Below are positions 55,501 to 61,562 of a stretch of DNA of 64,000 bases, in pieces. The notes below the pieces were generated by a model. That model made no database searches and was not told the DNA's origin. It saw only the letters and a list, made by a program, of their open reading frames with translations. Made by a program: the position numbers and the translations under genes. Positions within the stretch are counted from its first letter, which is position 1. The number at the start of each line of letters is the position of its first letter. The DNA lies in the NCBI RefSeq assembly GCF_020005365.1, contig NZ_JACNML010000011.1, forward strand, positions 32,859 to 96,858. Reading direction: 5' to 3'. The DNA is from Kangiella shandongensis. Lineage in GTDB: Bacteria > Pseudomonadota > Gammaproteobacteria > Enterobacterales > Kangiellaceae.

Positions 55501-56439
55501 CATAGCGAGATCCTACAGCTCGGTGGTTCGCTGAATGTCAATTCAGAAGACGGAAAAGGTACGACGATGACAGTACGTCTACCGTTCACCTTATCGTCTA
55601 ACCAGGCACTGATGGTTAAAGTTAAGGGCGAGCCTTATGCGATCCCATTGTCGAATATTACGACGGTAGCACGGGTAAAGGCCGATGAGTTGCTGGAAAT
55701 CTACCAGAGTAAGAAGGATACATTTGAACATCTGGGTGAGGAGTTTGAGCTTCGTTATCTGGGTCAAATTCTGGAACGTAACTCTGAAATTGTACCGCCA
55801 GCTGATGACTATGTGCCGGTGCTGATTATTCACGGCGAAGGTAAACCTATTGCAGTACATGTTGATGAGTTACTTGGCTCGCGCGAGATTATTGTGAAGA
55901 ACGTTGGTCGTCAGATTTCGACGGTGCCGGGAATTTCAGGTGCTTCGATTACTGGTGACGGTACCGTGGTGCTGATTCTTGATATGCAAACTCTGGTTGA
56001 CCGTTTCCACGAGTGGGATTTCGCTCATGAAGCTGGATTGGTCGAAGAGATTTCGCAAGAAGATCGCATACCGACAGTTATGGTGGTGGATGACTCAATT
56101 ACGGTACGTAAGGTAACGGCACGCTTACTGCAGCGTCATCAGTATCAGGTTATGACGGCAAAAGATGGTGTCGATGCGATTACTCAGCTGCACGACGATG
56201 TGCCGGATGTGATGTTGTTGGATATCGAGATGCCTCGTATGGACGGTTTCGAATTGGCAACGATTATTCGCCATGATGAACGTCTGAAGCATATTCCAAT
56301 CATTATGATTACATCACGCACTGGAGAAAAACACCGTGAGCGTGCTGAAGAGATCGGGGTTAATCAGTATCTTGGTAAACCATATAACGAAGACAAGTTA
56401 TTGGCTACCATTAAAGATATGCTGGACCTTGAGGACTAG
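49582..56439 (+). CDS. chpA: Hybrid chemosensory histidine kinase ChpA
   Basis: 2285 residues from the ATG at 49582; the frame is open upstream from a TTG inside pilK. Four canonical Hpt sites with HTLKG are at His665, His823, His1376 and His1560, and a degenerate Hpt-like helix is at His49 (CMHQISGTMQ). A long Asp/Glu-rich linker lies about 1033-1330. Then come the dimerisation region, the HATPase (N box HMLRNAIDHGIE about 1870; DDGAGI about 1914; ISGRGVGMDVV about 1966), a CheW domain and a receiver with Asp2214. It phosphorylates PilG and PilH. Confidence 0.95.
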   Translation: MKENQTKVAFNWVKEEVETTLEQAQQAISAYADDESDKTQIHFCANCMHQISGTMQILEFSGASLLAQEMEKLAEAIGDGGVESNEVAYEEFLSAALKLRSYLARYSEGKADLPVLLLPTINSIRVCRKVEPLGAGDLINIDVEGVTAPAAPEETQLQGDIVAEVKKLRMKFQQSLLGVMREIEPEKNLKQMEAITQSLWGLGERVPYTTLWWVATVFLSHAESLLNEQKDSIKGLFSQLDRRLRELIEQNVNSEGEQKILANLLFYIAQMDKEDRAIKDIQDKFKLNQLLESIGDLEAESEQLEGPGTESLRIALGVISQDLADIKESLDLYIRTKSQDDEPLEEMLPVMQKISDTLSMLGLAESRDIVEQKMKAVSELIDGTQPDRQQGLVSIAETVLKLEDYIQMAMSMDSNQLVRETKGADVADSIQVVNARYQLVQESRGNLYKVKDAITDYLDESHNIQRLQKVPELLSEVEGALNFAQLDNLLDVVEKTNRFISKYLISEKVVLSESEVATLADALSSVDYYLEGLMSSGLHGLPIVLQRAVDSIHELESHYGSLKKESLPVLEDSLDMPDMEMVGQKEPEEELIHDDYDSVDEEKETVTEAVDEMADDDDDLIDDEVREIFIEEADEVLEEMHSLLPAWKQDQTNTDALTTIRRNFHTLKGSGRMVGATDVGELSWAIENMLNRLIDNSIDFSPALMETVESAAEVLPQMVKEFAAGKGTEFPDAIAEKADKISKGELADYDTATDDKAAPEVEPAAGEVETPAKEEEISPEQELFEVFKQEADDHIANLEAFSNQADQGITQSHISDNLLRSLHTLKGVAHIADLKTLANVIGPVESYFQELNARGLMAESEDMSLVAHTKDLLKYIIDTPDDEDVIAAHEKALVEQLEKAKELHDKGDGQGRDPELLEDVFNIAADVLADIDATNLQETPKEKRAEAVSHMMASADRLSSILAELDVEEIKSVVDSLNGALQRNLAAKDIDTSLGVLLTESYTQLENQFDCLAANLSIPSAKDLIQALDTWTPEVSDAEEEFDFLDLELEDLASADSEETSDEIMETADEVAETAEAASEEQASDETEDEFDLLDDSLFTEDTSEETEAADSQEAVDSPEDDISELGKELGGLELVDWSSDSDDGDETKADKSQSSDSELEWDLDLEGLFDGETVSAQPTEQPQEETLSEEALVEEDVSEELDAEIAAFNDELEVEDLAGIDLSDDSDVAESDSDGADDRERLDEAQEVSDNGAVDDAASFDTEIDTTEEPEVEELEEPETELVEEAPVAEEPAQEETAEKEVIEEEPAEEETVAAKEEPVAADTVSLDLEMDDELLEIFTEEAEELFDSDAQLLAQWSTQPSDLSPIGELQRNLHTLKGSARMAGFTPIGDLAHCLEDLYTAIIEKRIKPSSEAIQLATKAEDKLIAIFGARMTPEKIPSPQAMLEEIQSFIEIEKSGGKASVKPAEPSEEAVTEESSKAPTEHVEPEETAEAVEKVEPEPEATTEASEEKDDIWEQELVDLFLGEAPELLNSYSSAVSEWSNDFSKIEPLDEAIRSLHTLKGGAKLALIKPIANLADSLEETIKLLTRDARAGQQRWVELLNAGLEQLNGMVDTVKSGKMPVVAHEFERRLANDNDSILAQLDQLDKRDLAESDEQAEVKIVSLTERQKEKEQAAKDAANRDVIRVRSEVLDNLVNLSGESSIFRSRLEQQIADLNFNLGEMASTVDRLRDQLRNLEIETEAQVLYRREVSGEFDDFDPLEMDRYTRQQELTRSLLEAASDLLSIQETLDTKVGDAEATLLAQGRVNTELQDRLIRTRMVPFNSIESRLRRMVRQICSELNKDVDLILTSEGEMDRTVIERMVAPLDHMLRNAIDHGIESKEERKRSGKPVKGQIQLSLTRRGNEVYIEIADDGAGIRKDKVKARAVAQGMIDESYRPSDRELFRLILQPGFSTADKVTQISGRGVGMDVVHSEILQLGGSLNVNSEDGKGTTMTVRLPFTLSSNQALMVKVKGEPYAIPLSNITTVARVKADELLEIYQSKKDTFEHLGEEFELRYLGQILERNSEIVPPADDYVPVLIIHGEGKPIAVHVDELLGSREIIVKNVGRQISTVPGISGASITGDGTVVLILDMQTLVDRFHEWDFAHEAGLVEEISQEDRIPTVMVVDDSITVRKVTARLLQRHQYQVMTAKDGVDAITQLHDDVPDVMLLDIEMPRMDGFELATIIRHDERLKHIPIIMITSRTGEKHRERAEEIGVNQYLGKPYNEDKLLATIKDMLDLED

Positions 56440-56451
56440 GTAAAACCACTC

Positions 56452-57045
56452 ATGAGTACAGTGTTAGTTCTTCTCGGAGGATCGACAGGTGGGCCTGCAG
56501 CGGTTAAGGAGTTTATAGATGCTCTGCCGAAAAAACCACTGCCAGCCTGTTTTGTACTCGCGAACCATATTAGTCAGGAGTTTTTACCGAATCTACAGAC
56601 AATGCTGGATGAGCACCCGTTTATTCATGCGGAAGTGATCGATGGTAATAAGATGATAATGCCCGGCAAGCTGTATATTGCGCCGATAGAGCAAAAAATC
56701 AACTTTAACCCGGAGGGGCGTATCTACCTGGCAGATGAAGCTTGGCGAACGCCTTATTCACCGAACATTAATCAGATGTTTGAGTCTGCGTTAGATATTG
56801 AAAAGTTAGAAAAGTTGGCGATTATATTCAGCGGAATGGATGATGATGGTGCTGCTAGCGCCGAACTGCTTGATACCGCAGGAGTTGAAATCTGGTGTCA
56901 GACTTTAGAAAGTTGCGTTCAGGCGTCGATGCCGCTAAGTATGATGCGGACAGGGAAAGTCATTTATAAAGATAACCCAACGGGGCTCGCCAGGCAGCTG
57001 GCCGATTTCTTAGAAAATCGTAGCTCCATTGACCAATTTGCGTGA
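56452..57045 (+). CDS. chpB: CheB-type methylesterase ChpB without receiver
   Basis: 197 residues, methylesterase domain only. The catalytic triad can be placed: Ser11 in LLGGSTGGP, His39 in LANHISQ and Asp130 in FSGMDDDGA. It should remove methyl groups from PilJ, opposing PilK. There is no N-terminal receiver, so phosphorylation control of the usual CheB kind is absent. Its stop overlaps the possible GTG start of chpC. Confidence 0.92.
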   Translation: MSTVLVLLGGSTGGPAAVKEFIDALPKKPLPACFVLANHISQEFLPNLQTMLDEHPFIHAEVIDGNKMIMPGKLYIAPIEQKINFNPEGRIYLADEAWRTPYSPNINQMFESALDIEKLEKLAIIFSGMDDDGAASAELLDTAGVEIWCQTLESCVQASMPLSMMRTGKVIYKDNPTGLARQLADFLENRSSIDQFA

Positions 57046-57053
57046 GAGTGTGC

Positions 57054-57515
57054 ATGACTGAAACAGCAAAAGATGTATATAGCTTCTTAATTCCAATGCT
57101 TGAGGATAGCTTGTTACTACCCAATACGGTTGTTGCCGAAATTGTTCCTTTTATGAATGTAGCTTTGGATGAAGGTGCAGAGGAGAACACGGAATGGAAG
57201 GTTGGCAATGTGGTCTGGCGCAACATGGATATACCTGTAGTCTCCATGGAACGCTTACAGGGCCGACAGGATTTGGGCGATGTAAAGCGTTCTCGAATTG
57301 CCATTACTTATACCCTGAATGGAAACAATGAGCTCCCATTTGTTGCCTTCATGGTACGAGGCATTCCACGTCTGGTGCCAGTGGATGAAGATAACAGTCA
57401 GTTTATTTCTGAAGAGGAACGGGCGATGAAAGATGGTATTAAGGCCTGGGTGTCGATAGAAGGTCAAAGAGCTGTCGTTCCTGATTTGGACTATATTGAA
57501 ACTAACGTAGGTTAG
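57054..57515 (+). CDS. chpC: CheW-like protein ChpC
   Basis: 153 residues from the ATG at 57054 (MTETAKDVYSF); a GTG at 57042 would add four residues and overlap chpB. It matches the CheW fold: LLPNTVVAEIVPFM, WRNMDIPVVSMERL, LPFVAFMVRGIPRLVPVDE. In P. aeruginosa ChpC is thought to link other receptors to ChpA. The cluster ends here; chpD and chpE are absent. Confidence 0.88.
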   Translation: MTETAKDVYSFLIPMLEDSLLLPNTVVAEIVPFMNVALDEGAEENTEWKVGNVVWRNMDIPVVSMERLQGRQDLGDVKRSRIAITYTLNGNNELPFVAFMVRGIPRLVPVDEDNSQFISEEERAMKDGIKAWVSIEGQRAVVPDLDYIETNVG

Positions 57516-57532
57516 AAGTTACATTGCAAACT

Positions 57533-57560
57533 AAAAGAGTTGCAGACGCAGCTCTTTTTT
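57533..57560 (+). terminator. Terminator of the pil-chp operon
   Basis: aaaagagttgc (57533-57543) pairs with gcagctctttt (57548-57558), one G-T pair, followed by a T-run. It separates chpC from the converging rsmE. Confidence 0.85.
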
Positions 57561-57561
57561 A

Positions 57562-58296
57562 TCAGAAATCTCCCCACAGTGTATTCATTGCTGAGACAGC
57601 TGCCAGAGCAGCTGTTTCGGTACGCAAAATACGTGGCCCCAGCTGCACCGGCTGACAGTTGTTAGCCATGACCTGTTCAATTTCGGCCTCACTAAAACCA
57701 CCTTCCGGGCCAACCCATAATGATATGGGCATTGAAGTATCTATCGTTTGAACAGTTTTAAAATGAGCCTTTGCTTCCGGGTGTAGAAAAAAGCTCTGTT
57801 GGGATAAGTGCGGTAATGCTTCCTGGAAGTTCATCACTGGATTCAGTTGCGGCAGCGTGGTTCGCCCACATTGCTCGCAGGCACTCTGGATAACTTTGTG
57901 CCAATGCTGTAGTTTTTTCTGCCAGCGCTTTGCATCGAGCTTAACGCCGCAGCGCTCTGTGAGCAGGGGGGTAAACTCCTTGATCCCGAGCTCGACTCCT
58001 TTCTGCAGCGTCAGATCCATCTTATCGCCGCGAGAAACGCCCTGATAAAGATGAATATGAAGCGGGGACTCGAGATTGGATATCTCAACCTGTTTAACGT
58101 GTACGCTAACGGTATTTCGCTCAATCTCAATGATTTCAGCATGATAGTTATTGCCATCCCCATTAAAGAGGATGACATCATTACCTGTTTTTAAGCGCAA
58201 TACACGGCTGAGGTGATTGCTTGGCTCTTTATCAAGCTCAACTGCCTGCCCGGCATTGAGCTGTGTCTCGGCCGTGTAAATACGAGGAATGCGCAT
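57562..58296 (-). CDS. rsmE: 16S rRNA (uracil1498-N3)-methyltransferase RsmE
   Basis: 244 residues, SPOUT fold. The PUA-like N-terminal part begins RIPRIYTAETQL, and the C-terminal knot contains WVGPEGGFSEAEIEQV and LGPRILRTETAALAAVS. It methylates U1498 in the 30S subunit with SAM. It is separated from bioA by only three bases and forms an operon with it. Confidence 0.96.
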   Translation of the reverse strand: MRIPRIYTAETQLNAGQAVELDKEPSNHLSRVLRLKTGNDVILFNGDGNNYHAEIIEIERNTVSVHVKQVEISNLESPLHIHLYQGVSRGDKMDLTLQKGVELGIKEFTPLLTERCGVKLDAKRWQKKLQHWHKVIQSACEQCGRTTLPQLNPVMNFQEALPHLSQQSFFLHPEAKAHFKTVQTIDTSMPISLWVGPEGGFSEAEIEQVMANNCQPVQLGPRILRTETAALAAVSAMNTLWGDF

Positions 58297-58299
58297 TGG

Positions 58300-59649
58300 T
58301 TAGTCCTTCACCGCCAACTGGATACCTTTCCAGGCAATATCGGCCAGTTTATCGATCTCTTCCGGCGTAATGACGTACGGTGGCATAAAGTAGACTACGT
58401 TACCCAGTGGGCGTAGTAGAGCGCCACGAGATAAAGCATATTCATAGACGCGCATACCGCGGCGCTCTTTCCAGTCGTAACCTTCTCGTGTCTTTTTATC
58501 TTTAACCATTTCGGCTGCCAGGATCATGCCAGTCTGGCGTACTTCGGCGACATTTGGATGATCGGCGAAGTGAGCGGTTGCTTGCGCCATATGATCAGCA
58601 AGAACTTTGTTATTCTCGATAATGGGCTGCTCGCGGAAGATCTTTAATGTCGCGTTAGCAACGGCGCAACCAGTGGCGTAGCCAGTGTAACTGTGCGAAT
58701 GTAAGAAGGCTTTTAGCGTTTCATAATCGTCATAGAAAGCTTCGAAGATCTCTTCTCGAGTCATCATTACCGACAGTGGTAAGAAGCCTGCGGTTAAGCC
58801 TTTGGACATACACATAAAGTCAGGGCTGATATCGGCTTGCTCACAGGCAAATAAAGTTCCTGTACGACCAAACCCAACAGCAATCTCATCGGCTATCAGG
58901 TGCACATCGTATTGGTCACAAAGTTTGCGCAGCTCAGTTAGATAAACCGGATGATACATGCGCATACCGGTTGCACATTGAACCAATGGTTCCAGAATAA
59001 CTGCCGCAACCGTTTCATGCTTATCTTCAATCAGCTTACGCATATGCTGGAATTGACGCAGCGAGTAAGCTTCCCAGCTTTCGCCTTCTTCACGGTAGTA
59101 GCAGTCAGGAGACGGGACTGTCATGACATCAAACATCATGTTTTTATACGGCTCTTTATACAAACCGACATCGGAAACTGCCAACGCTCCGGTTGTTTCG
59201 CCATGATAACCGTTTTCCAAGGCTACAAATTGAGTTTTCTGCGGCTTACCCTTGAGCTGCCAATAATGAATGCTCATCTTAAGAGCAATTTCGACTGCAG
59301 AAGAGCCGTTCTCCCCGTAGAATACGCGGTCTAAACCTTCCGGTGTGATTTTAACCAGGTTTTCCGCCAGTTCGATGGCTGGTTCATGGGTAAAGCCAGA
59401 GAAAATAACGTGCTCCAGCTGATCGACCTGATCTTTCATCGCCTGAGCAATGGTTGGGTTGGCGTGACCAAAAATATTTACCCACCAGGAGCTGACCGCA
59501 TCAATATAGCGGTTACCGTCAAAGTCCTCGAGATAAACCCCATCGCCTTTCTTAATCGGCGTCATCGGGTACTTTTCGTAGTCCTTCATCTGACTACAGG
59601 GATGCCATAAAACGGCCAGATCGCGCTCTTTCAGACTTGCGTTATTCAT
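58300..59649 (-). CDS. bioA: Adenosylmethionine-8-amino-7-oxononanoate aminotransferase
   Basis: 449 residues, class III PLP aminotransferase. AVSSWWVNIFGHANPTIAQA, GENGSSAVEIALKMSIHYW, ENGYHGETTGAL, LIADEIAVGFGRTGTLFACE and the Schiff-base Lys in CMSKGLTAGFLPLS identify BioA. It transfers an amino group from SAM to KAPA in biotin synthesis. The other bio genes are not adjacent, as in P. aeruginosa. Confidence 0.96.
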   Translation of the reverse strand: MNNASLKERDLAVLWHPCSQMKDYEKYPMTPIKKGDGVYLEDFDGNRYIDAVSSWWVNIFGHANPTIAQAMKDQVDQLEHVIFSGFTHEPAIELAENLVKITPEGLDRVFYGENGSSAVEIALKMSIHYWQLKGKPQKTQFVALENGYHGETTGALAVSDVGLYKEPYKNMMFDVMTVPSPDCYYREEGESWEAYSLRQFQHMRKLIEDKHETVAAVILEPLVQCATGMRMYHPVYLTELRKLCDQYDVHLIADEIAVGFGRTGTLFACEQADISPDFMCMSKGLTAGFLPLSVMMTREEIFEAFYDDYETLKAFLHSHSYTGYATGCAVANATLKIFREQPIIENNKVLADHMAQATAHFADHPNVAEVRQTGMILAAEMVKDKKTREGYDWKERRGMRVYEYALSRGALLRPLGNVVYFMPPYVITPEEIDKLADIAWKGIQLAVKD

Positions 59650-59794
59650 AACATTAAATCTTTGGATTGAATCAATCGTGGCGCCATTATCGCGTATTTG
59701 AGGGGAAGTCTCAAAGGCCGATTGAGACCAATAACGTTGGGGGATAAGCGCTTTTGGTGTAAATTAAATAACTTATAAAATAAAAGGTAACAGC

Positions 59795-60094
59795 ATGCGC
59801 TTATTGGATTTAAAGGGATTGGGACCTAAATCAGTCTCATGGCTGGAAACCGTGGGCATTGATAACCTGCAGACACTAGAGAGTGTAGGGGCAGTAAAAG
59901 CCTATCTTCGTATACAAAAAGCAGGGTATAAGCCGAGCATGAACTTATTATATGCATTAGTCGGCGCCTTGGAGGACAGGCATTGGGCGGATGTAGCCAA
60001 ACTTGAGCGAGAGCGATTATTAAATGAATTGGAAATGGCGCAGGAGCTAGAGCAGATGTTTGCAGGCGAACTAAAGGATAAAGAGGATGCGTAA
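59795..60094 (+). CDS. TfoX C-terminal domain protein
   Basis: 99 residues. MRLLDLKGLGPKSVSWLETVGIDNLQTLE is a helix-hairpin-helix start with the GLGPKS turn, and NLLYALVGALEDRHWADV completes the TfoX_C domain. The TfoX N-terminal domain is missing. TfoX/Sxy proteins act in competence gene control in enterobacteria and Vibrio; a free C-terminal domain may have another task. Its stop overlaps the following WYL-regulator start by eight bases. Confidence 0.85.
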   Translation: MRLLDLKGLGPKSVSWLETVGIDNLQTLESVGAVKAYLRIQKAGYKPSMNLLYALVGALEDRHWADVAKLERERLLNELEMAQELEQMFAGELKDKEDA

Positions 60095-60797
60095 GGCTGA
60101 TCGATTATTTCAACTGGTCAATATTATACGAAAGCGGCAGCCGATTACCGCTGCTGAATTAGCGCAGCGGCTAGAGGTCTCTGAGCGTTCGATTTACCGT
60201 TATATTGATGATCTTTCGTTAAGCGGGATCCCGATTTATGGGGAAGCCGGAAAAGGCTATTCACTGCAGCAAGGGTTTGAACTGCCCCCACTAAACCTAA
60301 CGCTGGAAGAAGTTGAAGCTTTGCATATAGCGATGGATATGCTTGCCAGAACGACGGGTTTTACAGAAGGATCGGCAGGACGGTCACTACTGTCTAAGAT
60401 CGAAGCTGGATTAGAAGGCATAAGCTTTCAGACCGATGATAAGTCCGTTTTTTCCATGGTTGAGCTATTGGACGCACAGCAGAAAAATTTTTGGAGTGTG
60501 CTTAGGCGGGGCATAAAGCAACGAACCGTCATCAATATACAATATTTGAGCTTAGACGATGCAGAGTCAGTGAGAGACGTTCTACCCCTGGGGTTATTTT
60601 ACTGGGGCGGAAAATGGACGTTAGGTTCCTGGTGTTTATTACGGCAGGATTATCGTGACTTCCGGCTCGATAGAATCAGTAAAGCATCGGTCACTGAGGA
60701 ACAGCCAGCGACGGATGACTCCATTAATTTAAATAATTATATACAGCACCAGGCACCGGATAATACTGACAACACGTTGTCAGGAGGAACCAATTAA
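60087..60797 (+). CDS. HTH-WYL transcriptional regulator (YafY family)
   Basis: 236 residues. An N-terminal winged helix (RKADRLFQLVNIIRKRQPITA, LEVSERSIYRYIDDLSLSGIPI) is followed by a central region (PPLNLTLEEVEALHIAM) and a WYL domain (about 130-210: VINIQYLSLDD, LGLFYWGGKWTLGSWCLLR, FRLDRI). The typical WYL tripeptide is altered here. WYL domains sense nucleic-acid or nucleotide ligands. The start lies inside the TfoX-like gene, so the pair is coupled. Confidence 0.88.
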   Translation: MRKADRLFQLVNIIRKRQPITAAELAQRLEVSERSIYRYIDDLSLSGIPIYGEAGKGYSLQQGFELPPLNLTLEEVEALHIAMDMLARTTGFTEGSAGRSLLSKIEAGLEGISFQTDDKSVFSMVELLDAQQKNFWSVLRRGIKQRTVINIQYLSLDDAESVRDVLPLGLFYWGGKWTLGSWCLLRQDYRDFRLDRISKASVTEEQPATDDSINLNNYIQHQAPDNTDNTLSGGTN

Positions 60798-60838
60798 ACT
60801 TAGCACTCTTTTAAAAAATCATTAATAGGAGAGTGTTT

Positions 60839-61135
60839 ATGTCTAAGAAACATGTGTTAGAAGTTGCGGTATTTAAAGTTAAAGACGAGTTTGTTAAAGA
60901 TATCAACGAGCTTAGAAACCAGCTTAAGAAAGGGCTGGAAAATTATCCGGGGCTACAGGAGTTTTGTGGTTATTTACCCGTTTCCGATAATATGTTCGCC
61001 GATATTGTTAAGTGGGATAACCTAGAGGCTGCAAAAGCCGCAGCAAAAGCGTTTGAACAAGGCGCTCCAGAGTTCTTGCCTTATATGAACGCGATAGAGT
61101 CTGTGGAATTTATGGGGCATTTTGATTCCGAATAA
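60839..61135 (+). CDS. Small dimeric alpha/beta-barrel (ABM-like) protein
   Basis: 98 residues from the ATG at 60839, with aggag six bases upstream; a GTG at 60833 is in frame but would lie too close to that site. KHVLEVAVFKVKDEFVKDI, LENYPGLQEFCGY, FADIVKWDNLEAAKAAAKA fit the antibiotic-biosynthesis-monooxygenase type fold of small dimeric barrels. Catalytic role unknown. It lies 41 bases after the WYL regulator gene, which may control it. Confidence 0.7.
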   Translation: MSKKHVLEVAVFKVKDEFVKDINELRNQLKKGLENYPGLQEFCGYLPVSDNMFADIVKWDNLEAAKAAAKAFEQGAPEFLPYMNAIESVEFMGHFDSE

Positions 61136-61562
61136 TCACAGTCGTTAGTAGTAAGTTATAGCGTAGGGTCTGGCCTATTGGGTACCCTGCGCTAGCTAGT
61201 TTGATGTTCATTTCCCTCTAAAGAGAGAAACGAACCAAAGAAAGTTGCCCCAATATTTAGGCCAAGCAAGCTTGGCTCCCCTTCTGGCTCCTAAGCCATT
61301 ATAAGCACTGTGAAATACAGCCCATCTTCCTCAAAGGATTCCTTACAGTCACTTGCCTGTATTTCACTATTCAAATCATCCCCCTAAAGGGATTTCCGTT
61401 GGTCACCGATTTGAATTGCTACGCCTTAGGCACCGGAAGGCTAAATATTACGGGGTATATGGTGCAAGTATGTTGAGTTACGTAGTCTCGAATAGCTTTA
61501 GCGTATTCGAGGGGGCCATAAAAACCTCGAAATCACATACGTTCTTTCGAGGCTACGCTAGC
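61136..61562. other. Non-coding stretch rich in inverted repeats
   Basis: 427 bases with no convincing gene. At least six inverted repeats are visible: tagcgtagggt/accctgcgcta (61159-61194, one G-T pair), gccaag/cttggc (61261-61276), gtgaaatacag/ctgtatttcac (61310-61320 and 61357-61367, perfect), attcaaatc/gatttgaat (about 61369-61416), gcctt/aaggc (61423-61441) and ctcgaata/tattcgag (61487-61511). The last one before the helicase is its terminator. Whether these form one folded RNA or are separate remnants cannot be decided here. Confidence 0.6.
61521..61552 (-). terminator. Terminator of the helicase gene
   Basis: cctcgaaa (61525-61532) and tttcgagg (61545-61552) form a perfect eight-base stem with a 12-base loop. 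On the minus strand TTTTT follows. It begins 11 bases after the helicase stop codon. Confidence 0.8.
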
